A stretch of DNA of 8,761 nucleotides. Source: Gammaproteobacteria bacterium (GTDB taxonomy: Bacteria > Pseudomonadota > Gammaproteobacteria > Nitrosococcales > Methylophagaceae). Of the stretch, positions 1 through 5,664 are shown piece after piece. The notes under the pieces were generated by a model. The model worked only from the letters and a program-made list of their open reading frames with translations, did no database searches and was not told the DNA's origin. Position 1 is the stretch's first letter; each line of letters begins with the position of its first letter. Made by a program: the position numbers and the translations under genes. The stretch is from the NCBI GenBank assembly GCA_002402245.1, contig NVVP01000044.1:13594-22354 (forward strand), given 5' to 3'.

Positions 1-765
1 CTTGTCATTTCATACAAAGGCACTCACTACTTTGGTTGGCAAGATTTAGGTGTAAATGAACAAAAACCAACCATTCAAGCAAGCATCCAGCAGGTTCTAA
101 AAAGAATCTGCAACTATCAGGATTGTATTGTTTCTGGAGCTAGTCGAACTGATGCAGGTGTTCATGCCCAAGGTCAGGTAGCAAAAATATCTATTCCTAT
201 CTCAATTGAGGTAGAAAAGCTGCTGTTAGGCATGAACTCACTACTACCCAATGATATCCGTATTGTGCAATGTGGATCTTGTGATCCAGAGTTTAATTCT
301 AATAAGGATAGTAAAAGTAAGGAGTATCATTACTATTTTTGTAATGACTCAATTTACAATCCTATTTTTAATGATTCTGTAGTCCATATTTTTGATATGA
401 ACACTAGAAAAGATCTTAATATAGCGCTTATGCAGCAAGCGTGTAAGCTTTTCATTGGTAAACATGATTTTTATAGTTTTGCAAAACGAGATAGCAATAT
501 AGCTTCAACTATTCGTACTGTTTTTAGCTGTGAAATTGTCAAGGTTGAGCCATCATCCTTTGGAAGTAACACTTACTACCTTAAGATTGTAGGCGATGGT
601 TTTTTAAAACAAATGGTTAGATATATTGCGAGTTCATTATTCGCAGTGGGTAAAGAACAGCTTAATTTGAGTGATATTAGTGACGCATTAGCAAAGCATA
701 AAGAACAAAAAATAAGCCCCAAAGCGAAGCCTCATGGTCTGCATTTAATTAAAATTAGTTATTAG
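1..765 (+). CDS. truA: tRNA pseudouridine synthase A (TruA family), 5'-partial
   Basis: The frame is open from base 1 to the TAG at 763-765, giving 254 visible residues; E. coli TruA has 270, so only the first few residues are cut off by the window edge. Visible TruA landmarks are the N-terminal SYKGTHYFGWQ strand, the active-site block SRTDAGVHA with the catalytic Asp codon at 151-153, the YHYYF strand (about 328-342), the FYSF block, and the C-terminal GDGFLKQMVRYI segment. The family converts uridines 38-40 of tRNA anticodon arms to pseudouridine in the cytoplasm. An internal ATG at 232 is not the start, because the catalytic motif lies upstream of it. The gene is very AT-rich compared with tcdA or dapC and has SRTD where many proteobacterial TruA proteins have GRTD. 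The usual neighbours (asd, trpF) are absent on the visible side. A transferred or second copy is therefore possible, but this is inference. Confidence 0.93.
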   Translation, partial: LVISYKGTHYFGWQDLGVNEQKPTIQASIQQVLKRICNYQDCIVSGASRTDAGVHAQGQVAKISIPISIEVEKLLLGMNSLLPNDIRIVQCGSCDPEFNSNKDSKSKEYHYYFCNDSIYNPIFNDSVVHIFDMNTRKDLNIALMQQACKLFIGKHDFYSFAKRDSNIASTIRTVFSCEIVKVEPSSFGSNTYYLKIVGDGFLKQMVRYIASSLFAVGKEQLNLSDISDALAKHKEQKISPKAKPHGLHLIKISY

Positions 766-783
766 AATATCCTAACAATTTCT

Positions 784-922
784 TCAAGTGGATAGTCAAA
801 CAAGAATCGGGAATCAATAAGGTCGATTTAGGTTGATTTATCATTATAAAATAATAATAAGCGTAATTAAGTGACTATGGATATAAATGAAATAACTAAT
901 AAAATTAGTCTGATCCACTTGA
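784..922. repeat. 10-bp perfect inverted repeat downstream of truA
   Basis: TCAAGTGGAT at 784-793 is exactly reverse-complemented by ATCCACTTGA at 913-922, with 119 bases between the arms. The left arm is preceded by CCTAACAATT (771-780), so the left side resembles the R''-L'' half of an integron attC site. No matching R' core (GTTRRRY) follows the right arm. The repeat itself is directly visible; any function is unknown. Confidence 0.5.
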
Positions 923-948
923 TTTTTTCTGGTCTTATAAAACATACT
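919..948 (+). promoter_or_regulatory. Candidate promoter for the lipoprotein gene
   Basis: TTGATT (919-924) and CATACT (943-948) are separated by 18 bases and would start transcription near 955, just upstream of the ribosome binding site at 961. Both boxes are imperfect (4/6 each) and the region is AT-rich, so this is a tentative reading. Confidence 0.3.
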
Positions 949-960
949 GTTCTCCCCTAT

Positions 961-967
961 AAAGGAG
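961..967 (+). promoter_or_regulatory. Ribosome binding site of the lipoprotein gene
   Basis: AAAGGAG nine bases before ATG 977 is a near-perfect Shine-Dalgarno sequence. It fixes this frame and argues against the overlapping GTG-started frame at 871-1065. Confidence 0.85.
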
Positions 968-976
968 AAATAGATT

Positions 977-1396
977 ATGAGAAGTGGATATCGAATATTT
1001 ATCGTTGCAGTCCTCAGTTTGATAGTAGCAACTGGATGCGTATCGCAGAAGGAGGCGATGATTAAAGATGGTTACCCATTAGCGTATGCAGAAGGCTTCG
1101 ACGATGGGTGCCATAGTGGAAACAAAGCAGGCGGGAGCTTCTTCGATGAGTTCAAGAAAGATGTCGCTCGCTTCTCCCTAGAGAGCGAGTACGCACAAGG
1201 TTGGTCAGATGGTTTTAGACAATGTGAATCTCAACAGGAAGCAACGCAACGCCAAATGAGGGTTGCAATCGAGCAACAAAAGCTGGTTGAGCAGCGGAAG
1301 GCTAGCGAGCGTGCAGAGCAATATCATCTAGAGCGTCAGCTGTTAAAAGGCATCGATACTTCTAATTTCAAGTATTTGGAGTCATCCAATAAATAG
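977..1396 (+). CDS. Small lipoprotein with a duplicated YAxG[FW]xDG motif
   Basis: This 139-residue protein begins with a basic n-region and a hydrophobic stretch ending in a lipobox, VATG followed by Cys21, so it is probably lipidated and anchored in a membrane. Val at +2 gives no Asp inner-membrane retention signal, which suggests the outer membrane. The mature part holds two copies of Y-A-x-G-[FW]-x-D-G (residues 37-44 and 72-79), each followed by a cysteine (Cys45 and Cys83) that could pair in the periplasm. A Gln/Glu/Arg-rich segment from about 84 to 120 is probably a long helix or coiled coil. The start is well supported: AAAGGAG at 961-967 lies nine bases before the ATG. I do not recognise a named family, and the role is unknown. 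It stands alone between truA and a membrane protein gene. Confidence 0.85.
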   Translation: MRSGYRIFIVAVLSLIVATGCVSQKEAMIKDGYPLAYAEGFDDGCHSGNKAGGSFFDEFKKDVARFSLESEYAQGWSDGFRQCESQQEATQRQMRVAIEQQKLVEQRKASERAEQYHLERQLLKGIDTSNFKYLESSNK

Positions 1397-1462
1397 TAAA
1401 TCAAGTTGACTGCCCGATTGATTATTAAAACATTTCATATTTCATAAATTTGATTGGATAAA

Positions 1463-1969
1463 ATGAACAGTTTAAGCAAAAAACTTATCGCTATTGCCCT
1501 TGTATTACTACTTGATTGTCTGGTGTTCATTGTTTGGAGTGATGCATCGCATTGGGCGGCCTTTGGTGTAAAGGACAAGGAATATCGAGATTATTTAGAC
1601 CTATGTACTGTTCTAGTCCTCTCTTTTTTACTAGCAGGTCGGCTTATTTTTTGGCTGTGTTTATGGAAAATTAACTACCATGGGAGAACAATCCTACTGG
1701 TATTTTCAGGTCACGCCCTGCTCGGGTTAGTTCCCACCCTCCTCTTTTCGGCTGGAATATGGGCTCAGGGTGTGGGTGAGGGTTCTGTTTTTAACTTGGG
1801 GTTTTGGCATTCTATTGTAGAAATTTTCACGGTAACCATTCACTGGCAGGTAAATGGCGAACAAATTCTAACTGGGGCGTTAGAAGCTTGGTTACCTTGG
1901 GTTTTGGGTTCTGTTCTGTCTGCCAGCATAGTATTCTGGACGTTTAGACCACCTCGAAAAATTGCATGA
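1463..1969 (+). CDS. Multi-pass inner-membrane protein of unknown function
   Basis: I chose the ATG at 1463 (168 residues). A TTG at 1454 would add only three residues, and its GGA at 1456-1458 is better read as a weak ribosome binding site. The protein is strongly hydrophobic with about four membrane segments: roughly residues 6-25 just after a KK pair, 48-68, 77-101, and 142-160, ending in a basic tail (RPPRK). Between segments one and two is a charged stretch (KDKEYRDY). A larger non-membrane loop with GEGSVFNLGFWHS sits before the last segments. I see no catalytic motif and do not recognise the family. It may be transcribed on its own: the 66 bases upstream contain TTGA-type boxes but no convincing -10. 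Composition and position suggest accessory DNA like its neighbours. Confidence 0.72.
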   Translation: MNSLSKKLIAIALVLLLDCLVFIVWSDASHWAAFGVKDKEYRDYLDLCTVLVLSFLLAGRLIFWLCLWKINYHGRTILLVFSGHALLGLVPTLLFSAGIWAQGVGEGSVFNLGFWHSIVEIFTVTIHWQVNGEQILTGALEAWLPWVLGSVLSASIVFWTFRPPRKIA

Positions 1970-2085
1970 GGAATAAAGGATAAAGCCAACTTAATTATCT
2001 TCATACTACATTTATGCTGAAAAATAGGCGTTAGTATTAAGCTAAATTTCCTAAATTTATTATTCCTTAACTATATCCACCTACA

Positions 2086-2114
2086 TTGATAAGACCTGTT
2101 AACAGGTCTATAAT
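2086..2114 (+). promoter_or_regulatory. Promoter of the toxin-antitoxin operon
   Basis: TTGATA (2086-2091) and a consensus TATAAT (2109-2114) are separated by exactly 17 bases, a near-ideal sigma-70 promoter. Transcription should start near 2121, leaving a leader of about 22 bases before ATG 2143. The promoter covers the upstream in-frame TTG at 2086, so that TTG cannot be the antitoxin start. Confidence 0.85.
2092..2109. promoter_or_regulatory. 18-bp perfect palindromic operator in the TA promoter
   Basis: AGACCTGTTAACAGGTCT is a perfect palindrome that fills the 17-base promoter spacer and touches the first base of the -10 box. A third half site, AGGTCT, follows at 2116-2121 around the expected transcription start. 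Antitoxins of the YefM/Phd family typically bind palindromes in their own promoter and repress it, with the toxin as co-repressor. The placement here predicts such autoregulation. Confidence 0.8.
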
Positions 2115-2130
2115 TAGGTCTTTATACTCT

Positions 2131-2137
2131 GGAGTGA
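2131..2137 (+). promoter_or_regulatory. Ribosome binding site of the antitoxin gene
   Basis: GGAGTGA ends five bases before ATG 2143. It decides the start in favour of 2143 over the in-frame upstream TTG at 2086. Confidence 0.8.
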
Positions 2138-2142
2138 CTCCA

Positions 2143-2412
2143 ATGCAAACTAAATTTTCAGAAGATGTTATTTCCCTATCAGATCTCAAAGTAAACCCAG
2201 GTAAAGTTATTAACCATGCCAATACTTCCCACCGGCCTATTCTTTTAACTAGCCGTGGACGTGGAGTAGCTGTAGTTCAAGGACTCGAAGAATTTGAAAA
2301 AAACGGCGAAGAGCTGGCATTTGTAAAAGCAATTGCTCAAGGCCTAATGGATATTGAAGAAGGTAACGTTACCAGCCTTCAAGATGCTAAGAAAAGATTA
2401 GGCCTTAAGTAG
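2143..2412 (+). CDS. Antitoxin of YefM/Phd family
   Basis: The 89-residue protein has the layout of a Phd/YefM antitoxin. An N-terminal DNA-binding and dimerisation part carries ISLSDLKVNPGKVI (about residues 10-23), then RPILLTSRGRGVAVVQ strands (31-46). An acidic, probably flexible C-terminal tail (AFVKAIAQGLMDIEEG, then SLQDAKKRLGL) would wrap and neutralise the toxin. It is expected to bind the palindrome in its own promoter. The ATG at 2143 is chosen because of the ribosome binding site at 2131 and because the upstream TTG lies inside the promoter. The stop codon TAG (2410-2412) touches the toxin start directly. The product is cytoplasmic. Family assignment is by motif recognition and is strong; the exact subfamily (YefM or Phd) is not settled. 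Confidence 0.9.
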   Translation: MQTKFSEDVISLSDLKVNPGKVINHANTSHRPILLTSRGRGVAVVQGLEEFEKNGEELAFVKAIAQGLMDIEEGNVTSLQDAKKRLGLK

Positions 2413-2712
2413 GTGAAAATCTCCTTTTCAGGCTCTGCATTCGAAGATATTGAAAGCATTAAGGAGTACTACGTTAAATTAGAGGTTCCAGAGATTGGAG
2501 AAAACTTCGTTGTTGCTATTTTCAAGCATATTGAAACATTAACTGAGCATCCAGATATAGGTAGAATTGTTCCTGAATTTAATGAAAATCACATCCGCGA
2601 ACTTATCCACCCTCCTTTTCGAATTGTATACCTACGGGGGCAAACTGTAGTACAAATAATTAGAGTGTGGCGAAGTGAAAGACTGTTGAAGCTTAGTGAA
2701 GATAAAACATAA
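2413..2712 (+). CDS. Toxin of ParE/RelE family
   Basis: The 99-residue protein matches the small RelE/ParE fold: an N-terminal strand, a two-helix segment (residues 8-45), HPDIGR (46-51), the core RELIHPPFRIVYLR (62-75), and the C-terminal strand IIRVWRSER (82-90). Candidate functional residues are Arg62, Arg70, Tyr73, Arg84, Arg87 and Arg90. RelE members cut mRNA on the ribosome and ParE members poison DNA gyrase; sequence alone does not say which this is. The HPDIGR and RVWRSER motifs lean to the ParE-like branch. The start is GTG 2413, directly after the antitoxin TAG, with no spacing and only a weak upstream AGG (2400-2402). Translation is therefore likely coupled to the antitoxin, which would keep toxin below antitoxin. 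The length is normal and no damage is seen, so the pair looks intact. Confidence 0.9.
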   Translation: MKISFSGSAFEDIESIKEYYVKLEVPEIGENFVVAIFKHIETLTEHPDIGRIVPEFNENHIRELIHPPFRIVYLRGQTVVQIIRVWRSERLLKLSEDKT

Positions 2713-2726
2713 GCACGCAACGGCAT

Positions 2727-2752
2727 CCCTAGAAAATAAAACCAATCTAGGG
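2727..2752. terminator. Hairpin between convergent genes, possible terminator
   Basis: CCCTAGA (2727-2733) and TCTAGGG (2746-2752) form a perfect 7-bp stem with a 12-base loop, located between the toxin gene (+) and the M48 protease gene (-). Neither side has the U-run of a classic intrinsic terminator, so the position supports the call more than the sequence does. Confidence 0.35.
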
Positions 2753-2770
2753 CTAGCCTGTTAACTTAAA

Positions 2771-4042
2771 TTATAAACACTCTGCATTTAGTAATGCTGA
2801 ATCAATATCCTGACCATAGCATTCCCATTCAAACTTCTCTAATTCATCATTGTAGCTAGGCTCTAATACAATATAGTGCTCGCCTTCTCCATCAAGCCAC
2901 ACTTCGATAGCGACCATTCCGCGATCATAAATATCAATGGTATAACGTTCGTTACCTGAAGGATCGGTAAACTCGTCTGCACTATGACCTATTTCTTCTA
3001 AGGTTTTTGGCCAGATCTCACTATGTGTATTGGGATATTCTAGGACTTTGGGCATTAATAATAATGCTTGTTGGTAAGCAGGTTCTAGTTCTAGTTTTAT
3101 TTCTGCTAGTTCAAGCGCTTCCTCTCGTTGCCACTCTGCATACTCCGCTTCATCTATATATTGTTGATAAGCAGGAATTGCGACTGCAGCTAACATACCT
3201 ATTATCATAAATAACAGCATGAATGATACGACGGCCCCCGCACCTGAACGAGGGATAAACAAAGACAGGAACCAGGCAAATTTGTGACGCTTTGGGAAGC
3301 TGACTGTTTGCTCTTGGCGAAATGCTAATACGGCTGCCATACGTTTAGTTAGCCAAGGATAATCACTGTTTATTTCATTAAATGACATCCAAAACTCACC
3401 GGTTTCATTCACTTGTTTTAGATAGGCTTCTAAATTTAATGATTTCCAACGAGTGTCGCCGGCTGAGATTGCTGCCATCGCAGCGACTGCATCGGCATCA
3501 CTATTACAACAATAAGCACCGTAGCGATCACAGGTATATTCTTGGGCGCGTCGATAAGCTGGGCCTAATAAAGGAAAGAATAATGCAGGTAATAGAAAGA
3601 CTGCCCATTGCAAATGTTTACGGTGTAAATGACCTAGTTCGTGACCAATATAAAAATCAATGGCTGTCGGTTGCTGCTCTAAAGCATCAACCACGTCACT
3701 AAATAAGACTAAGAAGTTGCGGCCTCTAAAGCGTGTGGCTAGGGCATTAAAAAAGTCGGTGCGGAGTAAATACGCTTCTGGGACAGTATCTAAGCCTATT
3801 TTCTTACTATTTCGTTCTAGTGAGGCGTAGAGATCAGGATATTGCTCGGCGGTGATGCGTACGCCATTACCTTTTAAGTGAGTAATAAAAGCGGAGTGCG
3901 CAAATAAGAAAAATAAATAACCAAAGAGTAAATAAATAAGCAGAATACCAAAGGTGCCAATGGTTAATAACAACCAGAACAAACCGGCTAATACGCAGCT
4001 AATTTTAAATAGGCTTCGTTCATGTTTATAAATCAAATTCAC
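2771..4042 (-). CDS. Membrane M48 metalloprotease fused to a type IV pilin-like C-terminal domain
   Basis: The 423-residue protein starts with two membrane segments (about 13-50). The M48 peptidase core follows, with HELGH at 134-138 (zinc ligands His134 and His138, catalytic Glu135) and a third ligand Glu168 in EYTCD; another hydrophobic segment lies at 145-160. M48 enzymes (HtpX-like) degrade membrane or envelope proteins. At 270-295 comes a segment closely matching the type IV pilin helix (IIGMLAAVAIPAYQQYI). A pilin-like C-terminus follows, with a spaced WxC pair (Cys408, Cys422). Aligned to pilins, the residue at -1 is Ala268 and position 5 is Ser273 instead of Glu, so it is unlikely to be a prepilin peptidase substrate. 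The start is GTG 4042; an in-frame TGA lies just upstream. It is convergent with the toxin gene and divergent from tcdA. Confidence 0.88.
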   Translation of the reverse strand: MNLIYKHERSLFKISCVLAGLFWLLLTIGTFGILLIYLLFGYLFFLFAHSAFITHLKGNGVRITAEQYPDLYASLERNSKKIGLDTVPEAYLLRTDFFNALATRFRGRNFLVLFSDVVDALEQQPTAIDFYIGHELGHLHRKHLQWAVFLLPALFFPLLGPAYRRAQEYTCDRYGAYCCNSDADAVAAMAAISAGDTRWKSLNLEAYLKQVNETGEFWMSFNEINSDYPWLTKRMAAVLAFRQEQTVSFPKRHKFAWFLSLFIPRSGAGAVVSFMLLFMIIGMLAAVAIPAYQQYIDEAEYAEWQREEALELAEIKLELEPAYQQALLLMPKVLEYPNTHSEIWPKTLEEIGHSADEFTDPSGNERYTIDIYDRGMVAIEVWLDGEGEHYIVLEPSYNDELEKFEWECYGQDIDSALLNAECL

Positions 4043-4073
4043 TTCAATTACTCATGCTAATTTAAAAGTCTGT

Positions 4074-4102
4074 ATCCTGTTATTTTTAAAAATTTGTGTC
4101 AA
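4074..4102 (-). promoter_or_regulatory. Candidate promoter of the M48 protease gene
   Basis: On the minus strand a consensus TTGACA (4102-4097) is followed after 17 bases by CAGGAT (4079-4074), which keeps only three of six -10 positions. The predicted start near 4067 would give a leader of about 25 bases. The strong -35 and weak -10 make this a moderate guess. Confidence 0.35.
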
Positions 4103-4147
4103 GTTTATAACTCACACTTTCACCTCTAAAAAATACGAGCACACACT

Positions 4148-4882
4148 ATGGACCACCCTTCTTTGTTTGAACGCACTCATATCTTAATTGGCGATGAGGG
4201 TATCGAGCGCTTACAGCAATCACATGTCTTTCTTGCCGGCATTGGTGGTGTGGGTTCATTTACGGCTGAGGCATTAGCACGTATGGGTGTGGGCACACTT
4301 ACTTTGGTTGACCATGATGTGGTGTCTGCATCTAATATTAATCGCCAGTTGATCGCTTTAAACTCAACAGTGGGTATCTCTAAAGCGGAAGTAATGGCTG
4401 CGCGCATTATGGATATTAATCCTGATTGTACGGTTAATATTATTAAAGAGTTTTTAACCCCTGAAAATATTCCTACATTACTTGAACAACCATTTGATGC
4501 TGTGATTGATGCTATTGATAGCATGAGCAGTAAAACAACGCTGATTGAAACTGCATGGAAAAACAACATGCCTATTTTCGCCAGCATGGGTGCCGGTGGC
4601 AAAGTCGATCCAACACAAATACGTACCGGCGATATGATGGATACGTCTATTTGTAAGCTTGCTAAACAATTGCGTGGGCATTTACGTCGTCGTGGTGTCG
4701 GTCGTGGTGTTCAAACGGTGTTTTCACTTGAACCACCTTTACCACCTCTTCCTCCTGAAAGTGTAGGCCGAGGTCGTCCTCGTGCTGTTAATGGCACCAT
4801 GAGTTATATGCCTTCACTATTTGGTCTAACCTTAGCCGGTATGGTGACTAATCATATTATTGGTGATGCGCGACGTGTCTGA
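4148..4882 (+). CDS. tcdA: tRNA threonylcarbamoyladenosine dehydratase TcdA
   Basis: The 244-residue protein is an E1/ThiF-fold enzyme that uses ATP to cyclise t6A at position 37 of ANN-decoding tRNAs to ct6A. Visible are the nucleotide-binding GIGGVGS (31-37), VDHDVV with Asp55 and Asp57, NINRQ (63-67), Lys79 in ISKAEVMAARI, VIDAIDS (119-125), and GAGGKVDPTQI (148-158). These align closely with E. coli TcdA (CsdL/YgdL). The C-terminal third differs: after VFSLEP comes a proline-rich stretch (PPLPPLPPES, 196-205), then NGTMSYMPSLFGLTLAG. The C-terminal cysteine of the E. coli enzyme is replaced here by the SYMPS block. ATG 4148 has only a weak GAG at 4138-4140. It overlaps the following gene, so the two are probably one transcript. 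The length is slightly short for the family, with no sign of damage. Confidence 0.92.
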   Translation: MDHPSLFERTHILIGDEGIERLQQSHVFLAGIGGVGSFTAEALARMGVGTLTLVDHDVVSASNINRQLIALNSTVGISKAEVMAARIMDINPDCTVNIIKEFLTPENIPTLLEQPFDAVIDAIDSMSSKTTLIETAWKNNMPIFASMGAGGKVDPTQIRTGDMMDTSICKLAKQLRGHLRRRGVGRGVQTVFSLEPPLPPLPPESVGRGRPRAVNGTMSYMPSLFGLTLAGMVTNHIIGDARRV

Positions 4883-5378
4883 TCCGACTAATGTGCTTAA
4901 TTGCACCGCGGTTCAACAAGTACAATTAGCTCAATTACTCAAACCTTACGGTATTGAAATTAAACATGTCGCTGATGATGAGTCTATTCCTGGTAGTTTT
5001 TTTGGTGAGCGTGAAGCGGGCTTGGTAGGCAATCAATTATTACTTCGACACGACACGCCTATTCATTCAGCCCTGCATGAGGCCGGCCATTATATTTGTA
5101 TGGATCCCAAACGCAGAGAAAATCTCGATACTGATGCTGAAGGTGATTATGACGAAGAGAATAGTGTGTGTTATTTGCAGATTTTATTGGCAGAACATTT
5201 AACGGGTGTTGGCAGCAAACGTATGATGATTGATATGGATCGCTGGGGATATACCTTTCGACTTGGTAGTGCACGTAAATGGTTCGAGAATGATGCTGAC
5301 GATGCTAAACGGTGGTTAATACACTATCGCATTATTAATCAACAACAATGTCCTACATGGCAATATAGACAGTCTTAA
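4866..5378 (+). CDS. Putative zinc protease-like protein with HEAGH motif, coupled to tcdA
   Basis: From ATG 4866 the protein has 170 residues; TTG 4860 and GTG 4863 are alternative in-frame starts, and no clear ribosome binding site chooses among them. It overlaps the end of tcdA by 17 bases, so translation is probably coupled. The only strong motif is LHEAGHYIC with His71, Glu72 and His75 in the HExxH arrangement of zincin metallopeptidases. Glu97/Glu98 in the conserved-looking DEENSVCYLQ stretch could supply a third ligand. No signal peptide or membrane segment is seen, so it is probably cytoplasmic. The C-terminal half is rich in Trp, Arg and Asp. The family is not one I can name. The context invites a role linked to tRNA modification, but that is only guilt by association. 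Confidence 0.8.
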   Translation: MRDVSDPTNVLNCTAVQQVQLAQLLKPYGIEIKHVADDESIPGSFFGEREAGLVGNQLLLRHDTPIHSALHEAGHYICMDPKRRENLDTDAEGDYDEENSVCYLQILLAEHLTGVGSKRMMIDMDRWGYTFRLGSARKWFENDADDAKRWLIHYRIINQQQCPTWQYRQS

Positions 5379-5445
5379 TAGCAAGTAAACCTGCCTCACA
5401 TTTTGTGCCAAAATTTCCGATAAAAAGATAATTTATTTCTTGACA

Positions 5446-5493
5446 GGAAAAGTTATTAACTTTTAGCGATGAATGTTAGGAAACGTTAATAAC
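5446..5493. repeat. 15-bp direct repeat, two copies 33 bases apart
   Basis: GGAAAAGTTATTAAC (5446-5460) and GGAAACGTTAATAAC (5479-5493) agree at 13 of 15 positions. The last nine bases are also reverse complements of each other (GTTATTAAC and GTTAATAAC). The 33-base period is about three helical turns, as seen for paired protein binding sites. A TTGACA lies just upstream at 5440-5445, but no convincing -10 follows. Confidence 0.5.
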
Positions 5494-5500
5494 AAGTCGC

Positions 5501-5615
5501 GCTAAGTCATTGATTGCATTCCACGTGGATATAACCTATTGATTTCAATCAAAATTAAACCTATGGTTACTTTTTGACCAATCCGAGCTGGATTGTTACA
5601 GAATAATGACTTAGC
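5501..5615. repeat. 115-bp segment bounded by an 11-bp perfect inverted repeat
   Basis: GCTAAGTCATT (5501-5511) is exactly reverse-complemented by AATGACTTAGC (5605-5615). Inside lie the palindrome TCCACGTGGA (5520-5529), the FNR-type box (5539-5552), and AACCTATGGTT (5558-5568), itself an AACC/GGTT mini-hairpin. A structured RNA or a small non-coding mobile element would both look like this. No flanking target duplication is evident. Confidence 0.5.
5539..5552. promoter_or_regulatory. Perfect FNR/Anr-type binding site
   Basis: TTGATTTCAATCAA matches TTGAT-N4-ATCAA, the consensus for the oxygen-sensing FNR/Anr regulators, at all ten defined positions. No good -10 box lies at the usual distance (site centred 41.5 bases before the start) on either strand, and no gene starts nearby. 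It may serve an unseen small RNA or be a chance match. Confidence 0.45.
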
Positions 5616-5627
5616 ACTTTCCTCAGG

Positions 5628-5664
5628 AGTTAACCACAGAGTTATCCACAGATAATGTGGGTAA
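5628..5664. other. DnaA-box cluster (one consensus, two near-consensus boxes)
   Basis: TTATCCACA at 5642-5650 is a perfect DnaA box (TTATNCACA). TTAACCACA at 5630-5638 on the same strand and TTACCCACA on the minus strand (5664-5656) each differ at one position. The first two lie in a 12-bp tandem repeat, AGTTAACCACAG and AGTTATCCACAG (5628-5651, 11 of 12 identical). No rpmH, dnaA, dnaN or mnmG gene lies in the window, so this need not be the chromosomal origin. A DnaA-titrating or DnaA-reactivating site is one possibility. Confidence 0.45.

Noticed and set aside
871..1065. GTG-started 64-codon frame upstream of the lipoprotein
   Set aside because: It has no ribosome binding site, overlaps the well-supported lipoprotein start by 89 bases in another frame, and shows no recognisable motif.
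1970..2085. GGCGTTAGT (near 2028-2036) as an integron attC core
   Set aside because: It lacks a complementary R'' partner and L''/L' arms at proper spacing; the nearest candidate (GCCAAC near 1986) does not pair well.
2086..2142. 19-residue N-terminal extension of the antitoxin from TTG 2086
   Set aside because: This stretch is the promoter and operator, and transcription should start downstream of the TTG; the Phd/YefM domain begins after ATG 2143.
3007..3702. Plus-strand frames at 3007-3210 and 3382-3702
   Set aside because: They are antisense to the M48-pilin gene, whose motifs are clear, and have no family features of their own.
4177..4681. Minus-strand frames at 4177-4602 and 4478-4681
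   Set aside because: They are antisense shadows of tcdA with low-complexity translations.
5059..5274. Minus-strand frame antisense to the HEAGH gene
   Set aside because: No motif and no ribosome binding site; it mirrors a better-supported coding frame.
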